NCBI RefSeq assembly: GCF_011806565.1
Contig: NZ_JAATOP010000009.1
Coordinates: 56,877 to 120,876, forward strand
DNA length: 64,000 bases
Direction: 5' to 3'
Origin: Marivivens donghaensis
Lineage (GTDB): Bacteria > Pseudomonadota > Alphaproteobacteria > Rhodobacterales > Rhodobacteraceae
The translations under genes were made by a program, and so were the position numbers. The stretch's first letter is position 1, and every line of letters starts with the position of its first letter. Shown here piece after piece: positions 1 through 9,758 of the stretch. The notes under the pieces are model-generated. The model was not told where the DNA came from. It did not search any database and saw only the letters and a program-made list of their open reading frames with translations.

Positions 1-490
1 GGATCGGCAATTCCTTGTGCTGGAGGCCCATAATTGTGCCGTCCTCGAGCTGCGCGGTGACCTCGAGACAATCGGGAAGGCTTGCGCGCTCGACGACCAG
101 CGAATGGTAGCGCGTTGCGGCAAAAGGCGAGGGCAGACCTGCAAAAACACCTTTGTTTTCGTGGTGCATGGTGCCCATCTTGCCGTGAACGATCTCGTGG
201 CAGCGCACGACTTTGCCGCCAAACGCCTGACCGATGGTCTGGTGGCCAAGGCACACACCCATCAGCGGCGTCTTGGTTTCCGCGGCCGCAGCCGTCAGCG
301 CAAGGCAGATACCCGCATCATCGGGGGTGGCGGGGCCGGGCGACAGCAGGATCGCTTCGGGTTTCATCGCCATGGCCTCTTGGACGTTGAGTGCATCGTT
401 ACGCCAGACCCGTACGTCAGCGCCCAATTCGCCCAGATAGTGGACAAGGTTGTAGGTGAAGCTGTCGTAGTTATCGATCAAGAGCAACAT
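1..490 (-). CDS. trpG: Anthranilate synthase component II (glutamine amidotransferase), 3' end outside window
   Basis: Glutaminase subunit that supplies ammonia to TrpE for anthranilate synthesis from chorismate in tryptophan biosynthesis; cytosolic. The translated N-terminus [20 protein letters not shown] is the classic class-I amidotransferase opening. The nucleophile elbow GVCLGHQ with the catalytic Cys follows about 80 residues in, and a conserved YHSLVV segment lies downstream. The catalytic His/Glu region is beyond the window edge. The ATG is the only sensible start. In related Rhodobacterales trpE, a YibQ-like gene and trpG sit close together as here. The same subunit can also serve folate synthesis (PabA); the neighbouring trpE favours the trp role. 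Confidence 0.93.
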   Translation of the reverse strand, partial: MLLLIDNYDSFTYNLVHYLGELGADVRVWRNDALNVQEAMAMKPEAILLSPGPATPDDAGICLALTAAAAETKTPLMGVCLGHQTIGQAFGGKVVRCHEIVHGKMGTMHHENKGVFAGLPSPFAATRYHSLVVERASLPDCLEVTAQLEDGTIMGLQHKELPI

Positions 491-645
491 GGTAGGCCCA
501 ACAAGCATTTAGGGGTTTTGCCGGAGACAAAGTCGGCGATATAGTCGGGCCTACACAATCCCGTTCAGCCACCATCGTCAAGGTGCGGGGGCCACTCCTG
601 ATCGGAGAATTGTGAGGGCAGACTACAAAACACGGGGGCACAAAC

Positions 646-2109
646 GTGTTACGCGGATTACTAGGTGGAGCAGCGGTCGGCGCAATCGTCGCCGGGCTGG
701 GACTTGCAGCGGCGTCGCTGTTCGTTTCGGTCCCGATTTCGAACGAGGCCCCGCAGGTCGAGGATACCACCACACTGGCCCCTGAGGTCGCCATGCCCGC
801 AGAGCCGACGCTCGAAGTGGAGCCCGTGACGGGCATCCAGATCGAAGCGCCCATGCTGGCCCCGCCGCCGACCGAAACCGAAGCGGAGGTCGAGGAAACG
901 CCCGACCTGACGCTCTCTGCGGATAAGCCGCAGGTCGACGCCTCGCTCGGGATGGAGCTTGATGCCCCGACGGTGAACAGCGATCCCGCCGTTTCCGCCA
1001 CCGACGAAGACCCCGTGCTGCCGAGCCCGCTCGCCGCCGCGCCGCAAACCCCGCCGAATGAAAGCGACCTGTCGGTCAGCACCGAATCCGCCGTGCCAGT
1101 CATCGTCGAAATGCCCGAAGAGGACATGCCCGCCGCAGAGGCCGAAACTGCCGCAGGCGCTGTTCCGTCCACCGACGACACGCCGCTGCCCGACATGGCC
1201 GTCGATCGCCCCGCCGCTGAAGCGCCCGAAGCCGCGCCAGAGGCTAGCACCGTGCCCAGCGTCGCAATGCCTGCGCCCGAACCGAACGCCCCCGCAGTGC
1301 CCCGCGAACGACCCTCGTCCATTCAGGTCGGCGGCAATTCCATGCCCGGCAATGCGGGCGGCGTCGTGATCCGGCGCTTGGTGGACGACACACCCGCAAC
1401 GGATACCGCGACCGAAGCCGCACCCTCCGCCATGAGCGAAGCGCTGGTTGCCTATTCCATCCCGTTCACCGACCCGCTGGAGATGCCGAAACTCTCGATC
1501 ATCCTGATCGACGAAGGCGCGCTGCCTGACGGCCCGACGCTGGTGCGCTCGATCCCCTTCGATGTGACGGTCGCTATCCCCATGTCGGACGAGAACGCCG
1601 CGCAGAAAATGCGTGACTACCGCGCCGCCGGTATCGAAGTCGTCGCCATCGCCGATCTGCCCGCCGGCGCATCCGCTGGCGACGCCGCCACCTCGATGGA
1701 GGCCACCTTCAACACGCTCCCTGAAACCGTCGCGCTCCTAGATATCGGCATCGACGGCGCGCAGCCAAGCCGCCAAGCGACCGAAGCCGTCCTCAGCCGC
1801 CTTGATGCGGACGGTCGCGGCTATATCAGCGGTCTCGACGGCCTCGGCTCCGGCCTGCGCCTTGCCGATACCTTCGACGTCCCCGCAGTGGAGATCGCCC
1901 GCGATCTGGATAGCAACGGTCAGGACGCCACGGTGATCCGCCGCTTTCTCGACTTCGCAGCCTTCCAGACCCGCCAACAGGACGGCGCCGTGCTGCTCGC
2001 CCGTATTCGCGCCGAAACGATCTCTGCCCTGACGCTCTGGGCCACCGCCAACCGCGCCAGTCAGGTCGCGCTCGCTCCCGTATCGGCCATCCTGCTCGAA
2101 CAGGACTAA
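646..2109 (+). CDS. Divergent polysaccharide deacetylase (YibQ/DUF610-like) protein
   Basis: 487-residue protein with a GTG start. An N-terminal hydrophobic segment (about residues 4-25, rich in Gly/Ala/Val) probably anchors it or exports it. It is followed by a roughly 200-residue acidic Pro/Ala/Glu-rich low-complexity linker. The C-terminal 220 residues begin with PKLSIILIDEG, contain a TVAIPM strand and a GIEVVAIADLP segment, and end in an alpha/beta fold typical of divergent polysaccharide deacetylases. It is inserted divergently between trpG and trpE and converges on trpE. A role in the cell envelope is inferred from the family; the substrate is unknown and the true catalytic metal residues are not evident. 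A strong terminator follows the stop. Confidence 0.75.
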   Translation: MLRGLLGGAAVGAIVAGLGLAAASLFVSVPISNEAPQVEDTTTLAPEVAMPAEPTLEVEPVTGIQIEAPMLAPPPTETEAEVEETPDLTLSADKPQVDASLGMELDAPTVNSDPAVSATDEDPVLPSPLAAAPQTPPNESDLSVSTESAVPVIVEMPEEDMPAAEAETAAGAVPSTDDTPLPDMAVDRPAAEAPEAAPEASTVPSVAMPAPEPNAPAVPRERPSSIQVGGNSMPGNAGGVVIRRLVDDTPATDTATEAAPSAMSEALVAYSIPFTDPLEMPKLSIILIDEGALPDGPTLVRSIPFDVTVAIPMSDENAAQKMRDYRAAGIEVVAIADLPAGASAGDAATSMEATFNTLPETVALLDIGIDGAQPSRQATEAVLSRLDADGRGYISGLDGLGSGLRLADTFDVPAVEIARDLDSNGQDATVIRRFLDFAAFQTRQQDGAVLLARIRAETISALTLWATANRASQVALAPVSAILLEQD

Positions 2110-2113
2110 AATA

Positions 2114-2138
2114 AAGGGCGCCTCATTCGGGCGCCCTT
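2114..2138 (+). terminator. Hairpin terminator after the YibQ-like gene
   Basis: Perfect 9-bp stem AAGGGCGCC / GGCGCCCTT with a 7-nt loop, followed by TCTTCATT. It begins 5 nt after the stop codon and abuts an intergenic repeat. Confidence 0.8.
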
Positions 2139-2139
2139 C

Positions 2140-2200
2140 TTCATTCTGAAAAAAATATCTCGGGGGGTGAGGCCGCAACGCCGCGGGGGCAGCGCCCCCA
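2140..2200 (+). repeat. Intergenic repeat, type I, copy A
   Basis: Begins TTCATTCTGA, then an A-rich stretch, ATATCTCGGGGGG, a short spacer and the hairpin GGGGGC-AGC-GCCCCC. It lies between the convergent ends of the YibQ-like gene and trpE. It shares its 5' motif, A-rich core and G/C hairpin with copies near 6.9, 30.0, 45.2 and 63.8 kb. Confidence 0.75.
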
Positions 2201-2204
2201 ACCC

Positions 2205-3716
2205 TCAACGGTTGCCGCTGCTGGTGAACCGCGAAGCATCTTCCGCGGCTTTGCGGATCGCGTTCGATTTGTGGACGGTTTCCATGTATTCGGACTCGGG
2301 GTTTGAATCGTAAACGATCCCTGCACCGGCCTGAATGTACAGCTTCTCGTCCTTCAGCACCGCAGTGCGCAGCGCGATGCACATGTCCATGTCGCCGTTG
2401 GCGCTGAAGTAGCCCACGCCGCCGCCATAGACGCCGCGCTTTTCGGGCTCCAGCTCGTCGATGATCTCCATCGCGCGGACCTTCGGCGCGCCCGAAACGG
2501 TGCCTGCGGGCATACCGGCAAAGAACGCGGATAGCGCGTCGTGTTCCTCGGACAGCTCCCCGACGACGTTCGAGACGATGTGCATAACGTGGCTGTAACG
2601 CTCGACGATGAATTCCTCTGTCGGGCGCACCGTTCCAATCTTGGACACACGGCCCACATCGTTGCGGCCGAGGTCCAGCAGCATCAGGTGCTCCGCCAGT
2701 TCCTTCTTGTCGGCCAGCAGATCGGCTTCGAGCGCGTTGTCTTCCTCGGGCGTCGCGCCGCGGGGGCGGGTGCCCGCGATCGGGCGGATCGTCACGCGGC
2801 TGCCGACAACCTGCACGAGGATCTCGGGGCTTGCTCCGATGATCTGGTAGCCGCCGAAGTTGAAGTAGAACATGTAGGGCGACGGGTTCGTACGGCGCAG
2901 CGAACGGTAGAGCGCGAAGGGCGGCTCTTTGAAGTCCTGCGTCCAGCGCTGGGACGGCACGACCTGGAAAATGTCACCGGCGCGGATGTAGTCCTTAGCC
3001 TTTTCGACCGCCGCCATGAACCCTTCTTTGGAGAAGTTGGACACGGCAGGGGCTGCATCATGCGCCTCGCGGAATTCGCGGCTGTCGACGGGCACGGGGC
3101 GGTCCATGGCGCGCTGCGCGTCCATCACCCGCTCGGCGGCTTGGGCATAGGCGGCCTTGGCCGACATGCCGGTGTTGGCCCATGCGGGGGACACGAGGAT
3201 GACGTCGCCCTTCACGCCGTCCAGCACCGCGATCACGGTCGGGCGCATCATCACCGCATCGGGCAGGCCGATGGGGTCGGGGTTGGCGTCGGGAAGGCGC
3301 TCGACCAGACGGATCGTGTCATAACCTAGGTAGCCGAACAGACCCGCAGCCGCAGCGGGCAGATCGTGCGGCAGGTCGATACGGCTTTCGTCTAGCAGCT
3401 TGCGCAGCGAGGTCAGCGGATCGTCCTGTTCGTCAACGAAAGCGTCCTCGTCGTAACGGGCCGAACGGTTCAGGCGCGCAGTCTCGCCGCGGCATTCCCA
3501 TACCAGATCAGGGTTCATGCCGATGATCGAGTAACGACCGCGGATTTCGCCGCCGGTCACGCTTTCGAGCATGAACGCGTCCTTACCCGCACCGGCAAGG
3601 CGCAGCATCAGCGACACGGCGGTGTCGAGGTCGGCCGCGAGGCGGGTGAAGACGATCTGGTTCTTGCCTGCGTCAAAGTTGGACTTGAACGTCTCGAAGT
3701 CGGGGCTGAGCGCCAT
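2205..3716 (-). CDS. trpE: Anthranilate synthase component I
   Basis: Chorismate-utilising subunit converting chorismate plus ammonia to anthranilate, the first committed step to tryptophan. At 503 residues it has the usual family length. The N-terminal feedback site LES-X10-S is present at about residues 50-63, which argues for tryptophan-inhibited TrpE rather than PabB. The chorismate-binding half carries AGTRPRG, DLGRNDVGRV, AGTVSGAPK and the C-terminal IQAGAGIVYDS block. It starts 15 nt after the ppiD stop, so the two are probably co-transcribed. No leader peptide or attenuator fits in that gap. Confidence 0.97.
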   Translation of the reverse strand: MALSPDFETFKSNFDAGKNQIVFTRLAADLDTAVSLMLRLAGAGKDAFMLESVTGGEIRGRYSIIGMNPDLVWECRGETARLNRSARYDEDAFVDEQDDPLTSLRKLLDESRIDLPHDLPAAAAGLFGYLGYDTIRLVERLPDANPDPIGLPDAVMMRPTVIAVLDGVKGDVILVSPAWANTGMSAKAAYAQAAERVMDAQRAMDRPVPVDSREFREAHDAAPAVSNFSKEGFMAAVEKAKDYIRAGDIFQVVPSQRWTQDFKEPPFALYRSLRRTNPSPYMFYFNFGGYQIIGASPEILVQVVGSRVTIRPIAGTRPRGATPEEDNALEADLLADKKELAEHLMLLDLGRNDVGRVSKIGTVRPTEEFIVERYSHVMHIVSNVVGELSEEHDALSAFFAGMPAGTVSGAPKVRAMEIIDELEPEKRGVYGGGVGYFSANGDMDMCIALRTAVLKDEKLYIQAGAGIVYDSNPESEYMETVHKSNAIRKAAEDASRFTSSGNR

Positions 3717-3731
3717 TTAACAGGTTCCCGT

Positions 3732-5576
3732 TTACTGGAATTGGGTCAGAACAGCGCTGACAGCCGCGTCGTTGATGTCGACCTCGGTTTTGGCTTCGAG
3801 CTCGCGCAGGGTGATGAGGAAGATATCCTCGGCCATGCCGTTGGCGGCGCGTTCGGCTTCGGTCGTCATCAGCGCTTCGGTGTCGGCGTTGCCTTGTTCT
3901 GGCGCTTTTTCCTCGTCCACGCGGGCAATCACGGCGCCGTCCGCGTAGGGCACAGCGAATGCTTCACCGATGTTGGTGGCAAAGACCTCTTGGACAAAGC
4001 CCTGCGGGGTGCGGTCGATGAAGGTGCGGCGGGTGACGTTGTCGTCCTGCTGCGGCGAGAGGCCCAGCTCTTCGAACGATGCGCCGTTTGCCAGCTCGCC
4101 GGTCAGCTCGCGGCCTTTTTCGACGATGGCGTTGCGGGTGGCGTCGGCCATCCATGCGGCTTCCACGTCGGAGCGGGCTTCGTCCAGCGGGATGACTTCC
4201 GGCTCGCGCACCTCGGTGATTTCCATGGCAAAGAGGCCGCCGTCTTCGAGTGCGATGACCTCGGGGTAGTCGCCGATTTCGCCGTTTGCCGCAGCTTCGC
4301 GGAATTCGGGGTAGGCGGCCATGCCGTCGGTGTCTTCGGCGGTCCATTCGACGGTCGAAACGGTGATGTCGGTGGTGTCGGGCAGGTCTTGCAGGGCAAC
4401 GCCGCCAGCCAGTTCGTCGGTGATGAGTTCGGCCTGTTCAGCGATCTGGCGGCGGGCTTGGGTCAGCGCCTGTTCGTTGCGCAGTTCCTCGCGGGCGTCC
4501 TCGAACGGAACGGTGTCGGCGGCGAGAACGGCGTTCATGCGAAACAGGGCGGGACCGACGAGCGTGTCGATCGGGCCGACGACTTCACCGGTTTCGGCGG
4601 CAAAGACGGCATCGCCCGCGTTGCTGAGATCGCGCTGCGATACGTCGCCCATGTCAATGTCGTCCAGCGTCAGACCGCGTTCGGTGACGATGGCGTCAAA
4701 GGTGGTCTCGCCCGCGTCGATGGCGGCTTTGGCTTCTTCGGCTGCGGCCTGATCGGAGAACGGCAGACGCTCGACAAGGCGGCGCTCTTCCGTGTTGTAG
4801 ACGTCGAAACGCTGCTCGTAGAGCGCGCGCAGGGTCTCGTCATCGAAATCGAGGCTTTCGGCGATGTCCGACGGCAGCAGCGACGCGACGGTGATGACCT
4901 TCGTCTCCGGACGGGTAAAGTCGGCGGCGTGCGCCTCGTGATACGCGGCCAGCTCTTCGTCGGTCGGTGCGGCGACCGGCTCCGTCAGGATGCTATCGTC
5001 GAGCGCAGCCCACGTGATGTCGCGGCGGGTCGCGAGGTAATCGGCGCGCACTTCGGCAAAGTTGGTGGCCGGTTCGATGCCCGTCACGAGGCCAAGCTGG
5101 AGGAGGGTGCCTGCAACTTCGTCGCGGACCTTGTCTTCGTAGCGGCCTTCGCGGGTGCCCATCTGGCTGACGACGTTGCGATAGGTGTCGCGGTCGAACT
5201 GGCCGGTCAGGCGGCTCTGGAACATCGGGTTGGCCTGAACGCTTTCGCGCACGGCGTCGTCACCGGCAGAGATGCCCAAATCGGCGGCAGCGTTTTCCAT
5301 GATGCGGCGGTTGAGCATACCGCTCAGCACGTCCTGCGGAATGCCCGACGCCTGCATCTGCGCCATGCTGATCGGCGTCTGGTACTGTGCGCTCAGGCTC
5401 TGGCGGGCCTGATCCAGTTCGAGACCGAATTCCTGCGTGGTAATTTCCTTGTCACCGACAGACGCGAGCGTGTTGTTGGAGAGCGAGAGATTGGTGCTGC
5501 CAAATCCGAGCAAGCTGACCACGACCACACCCAGAACAATGTAGACGCCAATGCTCGATTTCTTCTTCGTCGCCAC
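3732..5576 (-). CDS. ppiD: Peptidyl-prolyl cis-trans isomerase, PpiD/SurA-N type
   Basis: 614-residue periplasmic folding factor. It has a single N-terminal membrane anchor at about residues 8-28 (GVYIVLGVVVVSLLGFG), then the SurA_N-like chaperone region with ASVGDKEIT and QDVLSGMLNRRIMENAA. A divergent parvulin domain lies in the middle and a long C-terminal region rich in Glu and Ala follows. The GTG start has a strong GGAGGAG site upstream; the next residues ATKKKSS form a positively charged cytoplasmic tail as in PpiD. It is the first gene of a likely ppiD-trpE unit. The parvulin domain is weakly conserved, so catalytic activity is uncertain; a chaperone role is the safer reading. Confidence 0.88.
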   Translation of the reverse strand: MATKKKSSIGVYIVLGVVVVSLLGFGSTNLSLSNNTLASVGDKEITTQEFGLELDQARQSLSAQYQTPISMAQMQASGIPQDVLSGMLNRRIMENAAADLGISAGDDAVRESVQANPMFQSRLTGQFDRDTYRNVVSQMGTREGRYEDKVRDEVAGTLLQLGLVTGIEPATNFAEVRADYLATRRDITWAALDDSILTEPVAAPTDEELAAYHEAHAADFTRPETKVITVASLLPSDIAESLDFDDETLRALYEQRFDVYNTEERRLVERLPFSDQAAAEEAKAAIDAGETTFDAIVTERGLTLDDIDMGDVSQRDLSNAGDAVFAAETGEVVGPIDTLVGPALFRMNAVLAADTVPFEDAREELRNEQALTQARRQIAEQAELITDELAGGVALQDLPDTTDITVSTVEWTAEDTDGMAAYPEFREAAANGEIGDYPEVIALEDGGLFAMEITEVREPEVIPLDEARSDVEAAWMADATRNAIVEKGRELTGELANGASFEELGLSPQQDDNVTRRTFIDRTPQGFVQEVFATNIGEAFAVPYADGAVIARVDEEKAPEQGNADTEALMTTEAERAANGMAEDIFLITLRELEAKTEVDINDAAVSAVLTQFQ

Positions 5577-5612
5577 TTTCGGCTCCTCCCGTCGGTACGT
5601 ACTGCCGGATGA

Positions 5613-5618
5613 ATTATA
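5613..5618 (-). promoter_or_regulatory. Probable -10 element of the ppiD promoter
   Basis: Read on the minus strand this is a perfect TATAAT, 36 nt upstream of the ppiD GTG. The -35 candidate 16 nt further upstream is CTGTTA, a poor match, so only the -10 is convincing. Confidence 0.35.
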
Positions 5619-5660
5619 ACGGCCCGCAACTCAATAACAGGCCAGATGCGGGGCGCAAGA

Positions 5661-6839
5661 TCAGAGAGCGACCTGCTCCAAACGATCGAACAACGTGTTG
5701 ATGCCTGCGCGGTCCACGTTGGCGAAGGCGATGCGGAGCTGACGTTTGCCCGCTGCGTTGTCATCGGGCATGAACATCGTCCCCGGAAGCAGCAGAACGC
5801 CCGCTTCGGTGACAAGCTTTTTGGCCACTTCGTCGGACGGCAGATCGAAGGGATGTTCGACGTAGGCAAAGTAGGCGCCGCATCCGAGCAGCTTCCAGCC
5901 TTTGTCCGCAAGGCGGTGGAACCCTTCGTTGATGGTGGCGCGGCGGTCGAGGATCTCTGCGCGTTCACCCGCCAGCCACTCGCCAAGGTTCTGCATCCCC
6001 CAGAGCGCCGCCTTTTGGCCGATCTGGTTCGGGCAGATCGCAACGGTGTCGAGGTATTTTTCCACCTCCGCAAGGATCGGTTGCGAGGCGCAGACCGCAC
6101 CGACGCGGTGGCCCGTCAGGCGGTACGCCTTGGAGAAGGAATAGAGCTGGATGAACGTCTCTTCCCAGCCATCGCGGGTAAAGAGGTCATGCGGTGCGCC
6201 GTCCCGCGCGTCGAAATCGCGGTAGGTTTCGTCCACGATCAGCTTGATATTTTTGGATCGGCAGAGCGCGTAAAATGCCGAGAGCGTTTCCGCAGGGTAT
6301 TCGACACCGCCGGGATTGTTCGGGCTGACGAGGACGATGGCTTGCGTGCGGTCAGTGATGAGCGCGGCGGCGTCCTCTGCGTGCGGGATTAGACCTTCGC
6401 GCGGGGTCAGCGGGACGGTTTTAACGCCCGCCATGTCCAGCCACATGCGGTGGTTGAAGTAGTAGGGGACGGGCAGAATAACCTCGTCGCCCTCGGTGCA
6501 GAGCGCGGTGGTGACAGCCGTGAACGCCTGATTACAGCCCGAGGTGATGGCGACCTGATCCGCCGCAAGAGTGCCGCCATAGGAGGCTGTCCACTGTTTT
6601 GCGATCTCGGCGCGGAGTTCCGGCAGACCCAGAACGGGACCGTAGAGGTGCGAGGACGCGTCGTTCACCACCATGTCGGCCATGGCGCGCAGCATCGGCT
6701 CCGGCGGAGTATCGACGGGGGCGGCCTGACTGACGTTGATGAGGGGGCGGTCTTCGGGGAACGTGACGCCCTCGATCCAGCGGCGTGCCTCCATCACCGG
6801 CGGGGCGAAGGTGGTCTGGGTGCGGGAGAGGTGCGTCAT
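5661..6839 (-). CDS. PLP-dependent aminotransferase, class I/II
   Basis: 392-residue fold-type I aminotransferase. Visible signatures are the N-terminal substrate-binding SSHLYGPVLGLPELR, NNPGG near residue 175, the PLP-anchoring DETYRDF, and the Schiff-base lysine (Lys237) in SFSKAYRLTGHRVG. The amino-acid specificity cannot be read from the sequence; aspartate/aromatic-type substrates are typical of the family. It stands alone, downstream of and facing the same way as the gpt operon, from which a repeat separates it. Confidence 0.88.
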   Translation of the reverse strand: MTHLSRTQTTFAPPVMEARRWIEGVTFPEDRPLINVSQAAPVDTPPEPMLRAMADMVVNDASSHLYGPVLGLPELRAEIAKQWTASYGGTLAADQVAITSGCNQAFTAVTTALCTEGDEVILPVPYYFNHRMWLDMAGVKTVPLTPREGLIPHAEDAAALITDRTQAIVLVSPNNPGGVEYPAETLSAFYALCRSKNIKLIVDETYRDFDARDGAPHDLFTRDGWEETFIQLYSFSKAYRLTGHRVGAVCASQPILAEVEKYLDTVAICPNQIGQKAALWGMQNLGEWLAGERAEILDRRATINEGFHRLADKGWKLLGCGAYFAYVEHPFDLPSDEVAKKLVTEAGVLLLPGTMFMPDDNAAGKRQLRIAFANVDRAGINTLFDRLEQVAL

Positions 6840-6920
6840 GTTCGGTATCCCAAGGAGCGCCTGTGGCGCGAGGTTATATCTCGTCCTCGGCCGCTGGCCT
6901 CGCCCTCGGGCTGCCTCCGG

Positions 6921-6945
6921 CGGAGGTATTTTCCGTCAGAATGAA
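6921..6945 (-). repeat. Intergenic repeat, type I, copy B (short/degenerate)
   Basis: On the minus strand it reads TTCATTCTGAC, GGAAAATACCTCCG and then a short GC-rich palindrome (CCTCCGGCGGAGG on the plus strand). It begins a few bases downstream of the gpt stop, in the sense direction of gpt. The 3' hairpin is less regular than in other copies. Confidence 0.65.
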
Positions 6946-6951
6946 GGAAGA

Positions 6952-7464
6952 TCAGTCCTTGCCGCGGAACGGCTGGACGTATTGCAGCGCCATGTCCCAC
7001 GGGAAGAAGATCCACGTGTCCTGGCTGACTTCGGTCACGAAGGTGTCGACCTGCGGACGGCCTTTGGGCTTGGCGTAGACGGTTGCGAAGTGGGCGTTGG
7101 GGTACATCTCGCGGACCAGTTCCAGCGTTTTGCCCGAGTCGACCAGATCGTCGATCACGAGGATGCCGTGGCCGTCACCGGTGATTTCGGCGTCGGGGGC
7201 CTTGAGCACCTTGGCCGAAGTCTGGCTCTGGTGGTCGTAGGATTTAACGCTGATGGTGTCGACGGTGCGCACGTCCAGTTCGCGGGCGATGATCATCGCC
7301 GGTGCCATGCCGCCGCGGGTGATCGCGATCACGGCCTTCCAAGCGCCGCCTTCCAGCGGGCCGTGGCCATCAAGGCGCCATGCAAGCGCGCGGCTGTCGC
7401 GGTGGAGTTGGTCCCAGCTGACGTGGAAGCCTTTTTCGTAGGGGAGGCGATCCGTTTGCGGCAT
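6952..7464 (-). CDS. gpt: Xanthine(-guanine) phosphoribosyltransferase
   Basis: Purine-salvage enzyme transferring phosphoribosyl from PRPP to xanthine or guanine. At 170 residues it is close to the family length. The PRPP-binding signature [12 protein letters not shown] is clear, as is the hydrophobic [13 protein letters not shown] strand preceding it. The chosen ATG gives [11 protein letters not shown], the normal N-terminus; upstream in-frame codons run into lysE and are not used. It lies 14 nt after the lysE stop, probably the last gene of fabI-lysE-gpt. Confidence 0.94.
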   Translation of the reverse strand: MPQTDRLPYEKGFHVSWDQLHRDSRALAWRLDGHGPLEGGAWKAVIAITRGGMAPAMIIARELDVRTVDTISVKSYDHQSQTSAKVLKAPDAEITGDGHGILVIDDLVDSGKTLELVREMYPNAHFATVYAKPKGRPQVDTFVTEVSQDTWIFFPWDMALQYVQPFRGKD

Positions 7465-7478
7465 CGGATGGAGGTCCT

Positions 7479-8090
7479 TCAGGTAAGGGCGACTTTGAGG
7501 CCCAGAAGCACGAGCAGACCGCCAAAAGTGCGGTCGACGCCAGCCTTGAGTCGCAGATAGGCATTTCGGGCGCGTGGCATCGAGAACACGCGCGCGACGA
7601 CGATATACCAGAGTGTTTCGTTGGCGAAAACCGCCGCAAGGATCGCGAGACGCCACGGCAGGGGCGTGTCATGCGGCACGAGGCCCACGAAGACCGCGCC
7701 GAAGAAAATGGCCGGTTTCGGGTTCGATGCGAAGGTCAGGAAACCGTAGCGGATCGCCGAGAGCGCGGAGCGCGGGGCGGTGTCGGTGTTCTGGGGCAGG
7801 GGCTCTTTGGCGTGTTTCCACATCTGGAAGGCGATCCAGAACAGGAATAGCGCGCCGACGATTTTCAGGCCCAGAAACAGCGCGGGCACCAGTTCGAACA
7901 GAATGGCGAGGCCGGCCATCGCCGCGCCCGCCCAGAGGACAGCGCCCAGTCCGAAGCCCAAGGCCAGCGCCGAAGCCACACGGAAACCGTCGGAGGCGGC
8001 GGTGCGGACGGCGACGACAAAGCTCGGACCGGGGGAGATCGCCGCCGCGAGGTGGATCAGAACGATCGAGATGAACGCGGCGGTGGTCAT
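7479..8090 (-). CDS. LysE/RhtB family amino-acid exporter
   Basis: 203-residue inner-membrane protein with about six hydrophobic segments. The N-terminal signature [18 protein letters not shown] is diagnostic of LysE/RhtB translocators, and the second half contains [19 protein letters not shown], also conserved. The substrate cannot be assigned. It begins 3 nt after the fabI stop, indicating translational coupling in a fabI-lysE-gpt unit. Confidence 0.9.
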   Translation of the reverse strand: MTTAAFISIVLIHLAAAISPGPSFVVAVRTAASDGFRVASALALGFGLGAVLWAGAAMAGLAILFELVPALFLGLKIVGALFLFWIAFQMWKHAKEPLPQNTDTAPRSALSAIRYGFLTFASNPKPAIFFGAVFVGLVPHDTPLPWRLAILAAVFANETLWYIVVARVFSMPRARNAYLRLKAGVDRTFGGLLVLLGLKVALT

Positions 8091-8093
8091 CGC

Positions 8094-8900
8094 TTATTCC
8101 TTGTTCATGTCCGGCGCGTCGACGGCCTTCATGCCGACAACGTGGTAGCCAGCGTCGACGTGGTGGGTTTCGCCGGTGACGCCGGTCGACAGGTCCGACA
8201 GCAGGTAGAGAGCCGAGCCGCCGACTTCGTCGATCGACACGTTCTTGCGGAGCGGCGAATTGTACTCGTTCCACTTCAGAATATAGCGGAAGTCGCCGAT
8301 GCCCGACGCCGCAAGCGTCTTGATCGGACCGGCCGAGATCGCGTTGACGCGGATGCCGTCCTTGCCGAGGTCTTCGGCGAGGTAGCGGACCGACGCTTCG
8401 AGAGCGGCCTTGGCAACGCCCATGACGTTATAGTGGGGCATCACGCGTTCGGCGCCGTAGTAGGTCAGCGTCAGGCACGAGCCGCCTTCGGTCATCATCT
8501 TTGCCGCGCGCTGGGTGACGGCGGTGAACGAGTAGACCGAGATGTCCATGGTGGTCAGGAAGTTCTGGCGGGTGGTGTCGACGTAGCGGCCGCGCAGTTC
8601 GTTCTTGTCCGAGAAACCGATGGCGTGGACGATGAAGTCCAGTTTGCCCCATTTGGCTTCCAGTTCGCCGAAGAGGGCGTCGACCGAATCCATGTCCGAC
8701 ACGTCGCAAGGCAGAACCGTATCCGAGCCGAGTTGCGCAGCCAGCGGGCCGACGCGCTTCAGCAGCGCTTCGCCCTGATAGGAGAACGCCAGCTCGGCGC
8801 CTGCATCGGCGAGCGCCTTGGCGATACCCCACGCAATCGATTTGTCATTGGCAAGGCCCATGATGAGCCCGCGCTTGCCCTGCATCAGTTGTGACGACAT
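8094..8900 (-). CDS. fabI: Enoyl-[ACP] reductase (NADH), FabI type
   Basis: Short-chain dehydrogenase catalysing the last reduction step of fatty-acid elongation. The 268 residues include the FabI-style nucleotide site [16 protein letters not shown], the [11 protein letters not shown] strand, and the catalytic Tyr157-X6-Lys164 in HYNVMGVAK, with Tyr147 ten residues earlier. The C-terminal [15 protein letters not shown] is typical. The AAGAGGAA ribosome-binding site supports the ATG. It is divergent from pdxH across a 139-nt promoter region. Confidence 0.97.
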   Translation of the reverse strand: MSSQLMQGKRGLIMGLANDKSIAWGIAKALADAGAELAFSYQGEALLKRVGPLAAQLGSDTVLPCDVSDMDSVDALFGELEAKWGKLDFIVHAIGFSDKNELRGRYVDTTRQNFLTTMDISVYSFTAVTQRAAKMMTEGGSCLTLTYYGAERVMPHYNVMGVAKAALEASVRYLAEDLGKDGIRVNAISAGPIKTLAASGIGDFRYILKWNEYNSPLRKNVSIDEVGGSALYLLSDLSTGVTGETHHVDAGYHVVGMKAVDAPDMNKE

Positions 8901-9039
8901 ATGTTCCTCTTGCCTCCGAGGCTTAGTTTCGTTTCGGTGTAGGCGATTGGCCGTTGGTCATCAAGTGCGCCCGCGACGCAACGTCACTATTGAAGGCGCA
9001 CAACCCGAAGTTAAGTGCCGCCCGTTTGGAGAAGAAAAC

Positions 9040-9645
9040 ATGAGCGACAGAAGCGGAATTTTTGCCGGAAACGATCCTTTCGTGATCGCAAAGGCGTGGC
9101 TGGACGAGGCCGAAGGATCGGAACTCAACGATCCCAATGCTATTGCTTTGTCGACCGTGGATGCGGACGGGATGCCGAATGCGCGCATGGTTCTTCTCAA
9201 GGACATCGAAGACGACGCTTTCGTTTTCTACACCAACTACGGCAGCCGCAAGGCGCAGGAAGTCGAGCAGGCCGGAAAGGCCGCCTTCGTCATGCACTGG
9301 AAATCGCTGCGCCGTCAGGTCCGTGTTCGCGGGCTGGTGGAAAAAGAGGACGGTCCGCAGGCTGACGACTACTACAACTCGCGCTCGCTCAAGAGCCGTC
9401 TGGGGGCGTGGGCATCCAAGCAGTCGCAGCCGCTCGATAGCCGCGGCACCCTGATGGCCGAAGTTGCGACCGTAACGGCACGTGAGGGAATCAATCCAAA
9501 ACGTCCTCCGTTCTGGGGCGGGTTCCGAATTCGACCGCTGGAAATCGAATTCTGGGCGGATGGTGCGTTCAGGTTGCATGACCGGTTCCGATGGTACCGC
9601 TCGGATATACATGAGGAGTGGAAAATTGACCGTCTGTACCCGTGA
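9040..9645 (+). CDS. pdxH: Pyridoxamine 5'-phosphate oxidase
   Basis: FMN-dependent oxidase that makes pyridoxal 5'-phosphate from PNP or PMP; cytosolic. At 201 residues it matches the family. Seen: the substrate/FMN region [59 protein letters not shown], and the C-terminal dimer/FMN block [16 protein letters not shown] with WKIDRLYP at the end. The ATG is preceded by GGAGAAG. An open frame continues upstream into the fabI promoter region but is not supported by a ribosome-binding site. Confidence 0.96.
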   Translation: MSDRSGIFAGNDPFVIAKAWLDEAEGSELNDPNAIALSTVDADGMPNARMVLLKDIEDDAFVFYTNYGSRKAQEVEQAGKAAFVMHWKSLRRQVRVRGLVEKEDGPQADDYYNSRSLKSRLGAWASKQSQPLDSRGTLMAEVATVTAREGINPKRPPFWGGFRIRPLEIEFWADGAFRLHDRFRWYRSDIHEEWKIDRLYP

Positions 9646-9758
9646 ATTCCACGCTTCGTGAATGTACTATCCCAAGTTTAAGCTTGTTTTATCATCGAAA
9701 AACAGGTCTGTTGGGTAACTAGAAACTTCGGCCGGATGGGGGTCGAGGCGGGAATATA

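Noticed and set aside
3717..3731. Trp leader peptide or attenuator before trpE
   Set aside because: Only 15 nt separate ppiD and trpE; no Trp codon run or paired hairpins exist there.
3741..5612. A 623-codon open frame on the plus strand
   Set aside because: It is antisense to the clearly conserved ppiD gene and arises from GC-biased codon use; no start signal or domain is visible.
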